Of a stretch of DNA of 10,373 bases, positions 1-4,327 are shown piece by piece (within the stretch, counting starts at the first letter, position 1; every line of letters begins with the position of its first letter). The notes beneath the pieces were generated by a model. The model was not told the origin of the DNA, ran no database searches, and saw nothing but the letters and a program-made list of their open reading frames with translations. The stretch comes from JBLIAZ01 sp047631875 (GTDB lineage: Bacteria; Bacteroidota; Bacteroidia; Flavobacteriales_C; GCA-002722245): NCBI GenBank assembly GCA_047631875.1, contig JBLIAZ010000088.1, forward strand, positions 1-10,373, given 5' to 3'. The position numbers and the translations under genes are program-made.

Positions 1-27
1 ATTCGCTTGTTCGTCGTTCCTCCTCGG
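1..27 (-). repeat. Inverted copy of a GA-rich 27-bp repeat (partner at 2213-2239)
   Basis: Read on the minus strand, this stretch matches plus-strand 2213-2239 at 24 of 27 bases; the shared core is GACGAACAAG followed by Y-GAAT. The two copies lie in opposite orientation about 2.2 kb apart and enclose the minus-strand accessory genes. Both copies translate, in one frame each, to a similar ExExRTSE-like string. Whether that is residual coding or a property of a repeat element is not decidable here. The repeat may continue beyond position 1. Confidence 0.55.
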
Positions 28-31
28 TTCT

Positions 32-70
32 AGAAAACAGAACAACGTAGACACCGTATAACTGTTTTCT
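32..70. repeat. Inverted repeat (9-bp perfect arms, 21-nt loop)
   Basis: AGAAAACAG at 32-40 pairs exactly with CTGTTTTCT at 62-70. The arms are AT-rich and no T tract follows on either strand, so a terminator is not evident. It sits immediately beside the 27-bp repeat at the window edge and may be part of the same element. Confidence 0.35.
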
Positions 71-189
71 GTTCTCCTTCCTCAAACCCAAATTTCTCAA
101 GGAGCTGGTGCCAGTTTTTTCGCTGATGGCGTGGGCATAACGTGAATTTTAGGTTTGACCAAAAGTATTTGAATAAGTTAAATTAACTA

Positions 190-214
190 ACCTCTACACT
201 GGCAGTGTGGAGGT
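190..214 (-). terminator. Strong hairpin, possible terminator of the minus-strand accessory genes
   Basis: Eleven-base arms (190-200 and 204-214) around a three-base loop are complementary at all but one position. The odd pair would be a U-G wobble in plus-strand RNA and a C-A mismatch in minus-strand RNA. On the minus strand the stem is followed by TAGTTAATTTAACTTATT, an interrupted T-rich stretch, and the stem starts at the stop codon of the small ORF at 214-303. Position and tail favour termination of minus-strand transcripts. The better plus-strand pairing leaves open a bidirectional element or a non-terminator hairpin. Confidence 0.4.
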
Positions 215-303
215 CATCGGTTCGTCACGAGCAGAGCGAACACAAGAACACCAATAAAAATTAAATATAACGTGAATACTCCGATATTTTCCACCAATGA
301 CAT
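214..303 (-). CDS. Possible 29-residue single-pass membrane miniprotein
   Basis: ATG to TGA gives 29 residues. A short polar N-terminus (MSLVENIG) is followed by an uninterrupted hydrophobic run at about residues 9-26 (VFTLYLIFIGVLVFALLV) and a TNR tail, the layout of one transmembrane helix with a positively charged end. AAAGG lies 4 nt before the ATG, a purine-rich ribosome-binding-site candidate in DNA where such sites are rare. A TAA lies seven codons upstream in frame. The ORF follows the lipoprotein gene by 75 nt and ends at a hairpin, so it could be the last cistron of that unit. It may instead be the surviving last helix of a larger membrane protein. No family is recognised. Confidence 0.38.
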   Translation of the reverse strand: MSLVENIGVFTLYLIFIGVLVFALLVTNR

Positions 304-311
304 CAAGCCTT

Positions 312-328
312 TCAGTAATATTTACTGA
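312..328. repeat. Short palindrome (7-bp arms, 3-nt loop)
   Basis: TCAGTAA and TTACTGA flank TAT, a perfect AT-rich dyad between the lipoprotein stop and the small membrane ORF. It overlaps the first base of the AAAGG sequence of the small ORF, so if it matters it could affect that gene's expression or bind a regulator. A chance palindrome is also plausible. Confidence 0.25.
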
Positions 329-378
329 TTCGCTTTTTGTCTTGAGTGGGTTTTCTGGTGGTTTTTTTTAGCTACCGA

Positions 379-945
379 CTACCACTTCGGAAAAACAGTA
401 TTTATTTCTGCAACTTTCCTTTTCTGCAATTTGTAAGTAGAACGGTTCAACCATTTAGTTAAGTTATACGACCCATACAATGCGTCAGGTTCTTGGTCAA
501 ACAGTATAATGTTTCCGTTTTCAATGTATCCATATGTTTTTTCAACCTGACCCAATTCATGTCTTGTTAAAAACTCCATTTTTAAACGACCTTTTTTCAA
601 ATAGTAAAAACCTACAAGCCCCTTCTCAAGATTATTTACGACATTTTTGAGAGGTTCACCATTTGGATAAGACCATTGCACATGTCCATCACTCCAAAAT
701 CGAATATAAGATTCAGGAGGTCCTCCACTATCAACTTCCCACTGGTTATTATAGAATACATACACCGAATTCGTATCTATTGTCAAGGTATCTTCTAATG
801 AAAAATATTTTCCGTCATATTTGAACATATTATCTTTAATGGGACGAATTCCACCTTGAGAATTAACAATATATTTCGTTTTACAAGAGACAGCAATGAA
901 CGCTATAAGTACAATCAGAATGAATATGTTTTTTCTTTTTAACAT
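379..945 (-). CDS. Uncharacterised lipoprotein
   Basis: The product has 188 residues. The N-terminus is a lipoprotein signal: MLKRK, a hydrophobic run at residues 7-19, then the lipobox AVSC with the lipidated Cys at 21. That places the mature protein in the envelope as a membrane-anchored lipoprotein. The ATG at 945 is preferred over an in-frame GTG at 972 because the latter would add nine residues before the basic n-region and spoil the signal peptide. The mature part is rich in Tyr, Trp and Asn, with segments such as YIRFWSDGHVQWSYPNGEP near residue 85 and GYIENGNIILFDQEPDALYG near residue 140. These suggest a beta-rich fold of the lipocalin-like kind, which is inference only. No family is recognised. 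It lies downstream of the nucleotidyltransferase pair on the same strand, separated by a 173-nt hairpin-rich spacer, so a shared transcript is uncertain. Confidence 0.8.
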   Translation of the reverse strand: MLKRKNIFILIVLIAFIAVSCKTKYIVNSQGGIRPIKDNMFKYDGKYFSLEDTLTIDTNSVYVFYNNQWEVDSGGPPESYIRFWSDGHVQWSYPNGEPLKNVVNNLEKGLVGFYYLKKGRLKMEFLTRHELGQVEKTYGYIENGNIILFDQEPDALYGSYNLTKWLNRSTYKLQKRKVAEINTVFPKW

Positions 946-986
946 ACCCCAAACATAATCAATCCTTAACACATGGGTGGTTAGGT

Positions 987-1056
987 GGGCGAACCCCAGT
1001 ACTTTCAGATTTAAGCGAAGCGGTATCTGAAAGGTTTTTCATAGGGCTTCCTGCCC
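987..1056. repeat. Cluster of three consecutive hairpins in an intergenic spacer
   Basis: Three dyads follow one another in the 173-nt gap: GGG(CGAA)CCC at 987-996; CTTTCAGAT (1002-1010) pairing with ATCTGAAAG (1025-1033) around a 14-nt loop; and GGGC(TTCCT)GCCC at 1044-1056. The loop of the middle stem contains GCGAAGC (1015-1021), a heptamer known to form an unusually stable DNA mini-hairpin. GGTTTTTC follows the middle stem on the plus strand, which is terminator-like, but no plus-strand gene upstream needs terminating. On the minus strand no T tract follows. The cluster may be a repeat-element remnant, a recombination site or an mRNA-processing structure. Confidence 0.4.
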
Positions 1057-1118
1057 GAATCGCATTACTCAAAAATTAAGTTATATCTGATTCAATTTTG
1101 CAGTACGTGTAAAACAAA

Positions 1119-1589
1119 TCAGTTCCTTTTTTTGAGTTCCAAAATATCCAATAAATCTTTTGGGCGATTTGATTTCACTTTGCTCGTGATTAGGTCGTCG
1201 TAGGAAATTACCTTCCATTTTAAGTTCGAATCATGAGGAGATACTACCTCTAACGCAGATGAATAAGCTTCATCAAAACTTTTACCTACTGAAAACTTAG
1301 TAATCAACTCCAAGTTTAAATCTGCAGGAGAAAATTTCACCGAAATATTTTGTTCTTGATTTTTAACCTCTTCAGGGAAATCGTCTATTTGATATCCCAT
1401 CTCATTAAACACCAATACTAATTTTTGAATATTTTCAGGGGTAGTATCTAACCAGAAATCCACGTCTGCGGAATGTCGTTGATAGCCATGAAAATTCACA
1501 GCTCCTCCCCCAACTAAAATCATTTTCACATCATGTCGCGTTGCAAAATCAATGAACTTATTGATTGAATCCTCCCAAATACTATTCAT
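1119..1589 (-). CDS. Nucleotidyltransferase-fold protein, toxin-antitoxin-like
   Basis: The product has 156 residues. Residues 22-50 carry the nucleotidyltransferase signature: a hydrophobic strand, GGG at 27-29, then HGYQRHSADVDFWLDTT, with the metal-binding pair Asp42 and Asp44 in the DVD motif. Glu94 in LNLELITKF is the likely third carboxylate. The C-terminal stretch ISYDDLITSKVKSNRPKDLLDI (about 128-149) is the conserved SK/RPKDLLD segment common in small proteins of this superfamily (AbiEii-like and DUF6036-like). Such proteins add nucleotides to RNA or protein targets, and several act as toxins or antitoxins or in phage defence. The actual substrate here is unknown. The start codon lies inside the end of the upstream gene (ATGAATAG, 8-nt overlap), so the two are translationally coupled. 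The active-site carboxylates look intact. Confidence 0.8.
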   Translation of the reverse strand: MNSIWEDSINKFIDFATRHDVKMILVGGGAVNFHGYQRHSADVDFWLDTTPENIQKLVLVFNEMGYQIDDFPEEVKNQEQNISVKFSPADLNLELITKFSVGKSFDEAYSSALEVVSPHDSNLKWKVISYDDLITSKVKSNRPKDLLDILELKKRN

Positions 1590-1788
1590 TGTCCTCGCGC
1601 TGGTTGATCACAATTTTAAAACTGTCAGTATTCTCTATGGATTCTTTTTGTGGGAAATTTTTCATTTGCACCATCAACTCTAAAAAGCGATAAAACCGCT
1701 CCACAGGAGACAACGCCAAAAAAGCTGCTTGTTGCTCTTGGTTGCTTTCTTCCTTTGATTGAAACTTTATGCTTGAAATTTTACTCAT
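1582..1788 (-). CDS. Small acidic helical protein paired with the nucleotidyltransferase
   Basis: The product has 68 residues from the ATG at 1788. GGAAG lies five bases upstream, which supports this start over an in-frame TTG at 1803. The sequence is hydrophilic with no signal peptide or membrane segment. A Glu/Gln-rich N-terminal part is followed by an amphipathic helix (SPVERFYRFLELMVQMKNFPQK, about residues 28-49, given here in summary because of its SPVERF start) and an acidic tail ending REDNE. The gene ends 8 nt inside the start of the nucleotidyltransferase gene, an arrangement typical of antitoxin-toxin or regulator-effector pairs. I recognise no DNA-binding motif and no named family. 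By position it is a candidate partner or antitoxin of the enzyme; that role is inference. Confidence 0.68.
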   Translation of the reverse strand: MSKISSIKFQSKEESNQEQQAAFLALSPVERFYRFLELMVQMKNFPQKESIENTDSFKIVINQREDNE

Positions 1789-1803
1789 AATACTTCCGTT
1801 CAA

Positions 1804-1834
1804 CTAAAATAGTTAAAGTCGCTACATAAATCAA
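1804..1834 (-). promoter_or_regulatory. Candidate Bacteroidota-type promoter for the small-protein/nucleotidyltransferase pair
   Basis: On the minus strand TATTTTAG (1811-1804) matches the Bacteroidota -7 consensus TAnnTTTG at all but one fixed base. A TTG (1834-1832) lies 20 nt further upstream, within the spacing seen for the -33 element. Transcription would start very near GGAAG, leaving only a short leader of roughly 10-15 nt. Such weak motifs arise often by chance in AT-rich DNA. Confidence 0.25.
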
Positions 1835-1912
1835 TTATTTCGTCTGACATTAAACGAATAAACGGCGGAGGGCAGTGATTTCATTGTCTACGGGTATAAT
1901 TTATATTCATAA

Positions 1913-2092
1913 ACCTCCAACGGAGGAGATGCCTTCGTTCCTCGCCATGAGGTAGAGACGATGGAGAAATTTCCCGACAAGTTTACTTATTATTCAAGTC
2001 CAAATTCACGTCATACGAAAGGAGTTTATGGAATTGGTAGTAAAACAAATCCTGCGGGTTGGGAAGTGATGAAAAGCTGTTTGAGGGACTGA
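1913..2092 (+). pseudogene. Orphan C-terminal coding fragment (59 codons plus stop)
   Basis: An open frame runs from just after a TAA (1910-1912) to a TGA at 2090-2092. It contains protein-like text: GDAFVPRHEVETMEKF, then YYSSPNSRHTKGVYGIG, then NPAGWEVMKSCLRD. An internal ATG at 1961 would give 43 residues, but no ribosome-binding site stands out. Its composition (Gly, Pro, Tyr, Trp and charged residues in balance) looks like real protein, more so than the frames around it. I read it as the surviving 3' end of a gene disrupted upstream, possibly when the neighbouring repeats or accessory genes arrived. A genuine small gene is the alternative. The family is not recognised. Confidence 0.35.
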
Positions 2093-2184
2093 AAGGAATG
2101 AGGTCTTTTCATTCGGGGAGGGATGTAGTTTTCAATAATTTCATGGTCGTCCTTGATTTTTTGCCTACTTTTTTATCAAGAAAA

Positions 2185-2342
2185 AAGCAGGGGTTTTGCT
2201 TCTTTAATCAAGCCGAGGACGAAGGACGAACAAGTGAATTCAAAAAGAATTAGAGATAATGAACAAAGAAGGCTTTTGTTTCTTTCAGCAGAAAGAAAGG
2301 CAAACCGCACGGAGTGCAAGCGAAGCTAACTTATCAACTTAA
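2185..2342 (+). repeat. Two degenerate ~80-bp tandem repeats
   Basis: Two adjacent units, starting near 2185 and 2265 (80-bp offset), both contain G-rich/T-rich text reading GFCFF in one frame each, followed by a Glu/Arg-rich string: KQGFCFFNQAEDEGRTSEF in the first and KEGFCFFQQKERQTARSASE in the second. The two units are in different frames of the same strand, and the second ORF is only 27 codons (2259-2342). A 27-bp core of the first (2213-2239) recurs inverted at 1-27. I interpret these as copies of a dispersed intergenic repeat. The nominal 64-codon frame over the first unit (2059-2253) is not treated as a gene. With the fragment at 1913-2092, this accounts for most of the gene-free stretch 1789-2415. 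Confidence 0.5.
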
Positions 2343-2415
2343 AAAGTTCCCCAAATTCGAACCCATTTTTCCCCCAACTATCCCTATCTTCACCACCCAA
2401 TTTAACCTCAAAAAA

Positions 2416-3261
2416 ATGACTAGATTATTCTTAATTTTCATCACGTCTTTGACAGTCCTAACCTCCTGTTCCTTAATCAGTAACAAGAACAGCAGTGAGA
2501 ATAAAAAAGACAGTGGTTTGTACTTGATTGAAACCGAATTCGGTAACATGACAATCAAATTATACGATGAAACTCCTTTACACAAGGCAAATTTTGATTC
2601 TTTGGTGACTGCAAAATATTATGATGCCATGCTGTTCCATAGGATCATCAAAGGTTTTATGGCACAAGGCGGTGACCCTGATTCAAAAACAGCTACTCAT
2701 GGACAGTCATTAGGAACAGGTGGTCCAGGGTATACAATTCCAGCTGAATTTGTTGACAGCTTAATTCATAAAAAAGGCGTGTTAGCTGCAGCTCGTCAAG
2801 GGGACAATGTGAACCCAACAAAATCATCTAGTGGAAGTCAATTTTACATTGTTCATGGAAATACAGTTCCTGCAGCTCAGCTGACTCAAATGGAAAACAT
2901 GGTCAACAATTCAAAAAGACAACAACTGGGTTACGCACTTTTTAATGCTCCTGAAAACAAGGACATTAAGGACCAAGTAGTGTATCATCAAAGTTTAAGG
3001 AACACGGACTCTGTTACTTTTTATGCCAATAAAATAGAAGCTTTATTGAACGACACTTTTCCGAAAGTGAAATTTTCTTATTCTGAAAAAGCAAAAACCA
3101 TGTATTCAACCATTGGTGGAACTCCTCAATTAGATGGGTCTTATACCGTATTTGGTGAAATAACAGAAGGGTTAAATGTGTTAGACTCTATCGCGAAAGT
3201 TACTGTCGATAAACAAAATAGACCTTTGGAAGACATGAAAATGACAATCAAAAAAATATAG
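2416..3261 (+). CDS. Cyclophilin-type peptidyl-prolyl cis-trans isomerase, lipoprotein with large insertion
   Basis: The product has 281 residues and should speed cis-trans isomerisation of X-Pro bonds during protein folding in the cell envelope. The ATG at 2416 is chosen because it opens a lipoprotein signal (MTRLFLIFI..., lipobox LTSC, Cys18). A GTG at 2314 in the same frame would add 34 residues that do not look like a leader and would run into the upstream repeat. The cyclophilin core is clear: LIETEFGNMTIKLY (37-50), FHRIIKGFMAQGGDP (74-88) with the catalytic Arg76 and Gln84, GSQFYIVHG (140-148) and YTVFGEI (243-249). About 90 residues (149-237) are inserted between the last two blocks, where human cyclophilin A has only a few. 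The cyclophilin A Trp121 and His126 positions appear as Gln238 and Tyr243, so low cyclosporin sensitivity is likely. It lies 33 nt before pheS. Confidence 0.9.
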   Translation: MTRLFLIFITSLTVLTSCSLISNKNSSENKKDSGLYLIETEFGNMTIKLYDETPLHKANFDSLVTAKYYDAMLFHRIIKGFMAQGGDPDSKTATHGQSLGTGGPGYTIPAEFVDSLIHKKGVLAAARQGDNVNPTKSSSGSQFYIVHGNTVPAAQLTQMENMVNNSKRQQLGYALFNAPENKDIKDQVVYHQSLRNTDSVTFYANKIEALLNDTFPKVKFSYSEKAKTMYSTIGGTPQLDGSYTVFGEITEGLNVLDSIAKVTVDKQNRPLEDMKMTIKKI

Positions 3262-3294
3262 CTTTTAATCGCTAAATGATTTACTACCTGTGTT

Positions 3295-4314
3295 ATGGAA
3301 GAAAAAATTAAAGAATTCGAAGAAGACATTGAAAAACTACTAATCAAGTCGAAAGACGAGGCTGAAAGTTTCAGAATCAAGTTTTTAGGTTCTAAAAATG
3401 TATTGAAAGACTTGTTTTCCGAAATAAGGAATGTCCCGGAAGGCAAAAGAAAAGCTGTGGGTCAATTGATTAATAAGTTGAAAAACAAAGCACAAGAAAA
3501 ACTGGATAAGTTCAAACATTCGGAAGAAAAACAAGAGGAGCAGCAGTCCTATTTGGACTTGACCCTTCCTGGAGAAAATGTCAGTTTAGGCTCACGACAC
3601 CCTATCAGTTTAGTAACTGAACAAATCATTGACATTTTTAAACGCATCGGTTTTAATGTGTCCGAAGGTCCTGAAGTAGAAGACGATTGGCATAATTTCT
3701 CAGCCTTGAATTTCACTGAAGATCATCCAGCTAGGGACATGCAAGACACTTTTTTTATTGAAAAAGACCCCGATTATATATTACGAACTCACACTTCATC
3801 GGTTCAAGTCCGTATAATGGAAAACCAAAAACCACCTATAAGGACAATTACTCCTGGTAGGGTTTATAGAAATGAAGCAATTAGTGCCCGGGCACATTGT
3901 TTTTTCCATCAAATCGAAGGTTTGTACATTGACAAAAATGTTTCCTTTGCCGATTTAAAGCAAACTTTGGCCTTTTTTGCCAAAGAAATGTTTGGTGAAA
4001 CCGCCAAAATAAGGATGCGACCTTCCTATTTCCCTTTTACTGAACCGTCTGCCGAGGTGGACGTAAGTTGTTCTTTGTGTAACACCAAAGGATGTAACGT
4101 ATGTAAATACACAGGGTGGGTGGAAATTTTAGGCTGCGGCATGGTGGACCCTAACGTATTAAAAAACTGCGACATCGACCCTGAAGTATATTCTGGATTC
4201 GCCTTTGGAATGGGAGTAGAGAGAATGGCAATGTTAAAATACCAAGTAAAAGATTTAAGGTTGTACTCGGAAAACGATGTCCGCTTCTTGAATCAATTTA
4301 AATCAGCACTGTAA
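3295..4314 (+). CDS. pheS: Phenylalanine--tRNA ligase alpha subunit
   Basis: The product has 339 residues and is the catalytic subunit of the (alpha-beta)2 enzyme that charges tRNA-Phe with phenylalanine in the cytoplasm. Residues 1-85 form the charged coiled-coil arm that contacts tRNA. Class II motifs follow: motif 1 around RHPISLVTEQIIDIFKRIGF (101-120), the Phe-pocket HTSS (166-169), motif 2 with GRVYRNEAISARAH (188-201), and motif 3 FAFGMGVERMAMLKY (302-316). Ala303 occupies the position known in E. coli (Ala294) to set amino-acid specificity. Cys259, 262, 267 and 270 (CSLC...GCNVC) form a possible metal-binding knuckle that is absent from the E. coli protein but usual in this phylum. 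Length is normal. The beta-subunit gene pheT is not adjacent, which is common in Bacteroidota. It is followed after 13 nt by the aminopeptidase gene. Confidence 0.97.
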   Translation: MEEKIKEFEEDIEKLLIKSKDEAESFRIKFLGSKNVLKDLFSEIRNVPEGKRKAVGQLINKLKNKAQEKLDKFKHSEEKQEEQQSYLDLTLPGENVSLGSRHPISLVTEQIIDIFKRIGFNVSEGPEVEDDWHNFSALNFTEDHPARDMQDTFFIEKDPDYILRTHTSSVQVRIMENQKPPIRTITPGRVYRNEAISARAHCFFHQIEGLYIDKNVSFADLKQTLAFFAKEMFGETAKIRMRPSYFPFTEPSAEVDVSCSLCNTKGCNVCKYTGWVEILGCGMVDPNVLKNCDIDPEVYSGFAFGMGVERMAMLKYQVKDLRLYSENDVRFLNQFKSAL

Positions 4315-4327
4315 ATTACGCTAGTCC

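Larger units (their letters stand above)
1..148 (-). other. Open-frame fragment without a start codon, probable gene remnant or repeat-element translation
   Basis: On the minus strand one frame stays open for 49 codons, from just after a TAA at 149-151 to the window edge, and presumably continues outside. It contains the string SSLRNLGLRKENRKQLYG and ends in EEERRTSE, which comes from the 27-bp repeat. No ATG lies in this frame. No fold or family is recognised. It lies downstream of the hairpin at 190-214. I read it as decayed coding sequence or as the chance translation of an intergenic repeat; a real protein is the less likely reading. Confidence 0.25.

Noticed and set aside
137..277. 11-bp direct repeat ATAACGTGAAT at 137-147 and 267-277
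   Set aside because: Similarity does not extend beyond the 11 bases, and about a dozen such matches are expected by chance in a window of this size. The second copy also lies in the small membrane ORF.
973..1062. Integron attC site
   Set aside because: A GTTAGGT resembling the attC core GTTRRRY occurs near 980, but I could not find a matching RYYYAAC partner with the expected inner boxes, and no integrase is in the window.
2059..2253. 64-codon plus-strand open frame
   Set aside because: It starts inside the reading frame of the 1913-2092 fragment, has no ribosome-binding site, and its C-terminal third is the translation of the dispersed repeat. It is better explained as repeat DNA than as a gene.
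2334..2585. 83-codon minus-strand open frame opposite the isomerase start
   Set aside because: It is antisense to the signal-peptide region of a clear gene; the hydrophobic look comes from reverse-reading AT-rich DNA.
3141..3446. 101-codon minus-strand open frame across the isomerase/pheS junction
   Set aside because: It lies antisense to the ends of two well-supported genes and its Ser/Phe/Leu-rich composition is that of reverse-read coding DNA.
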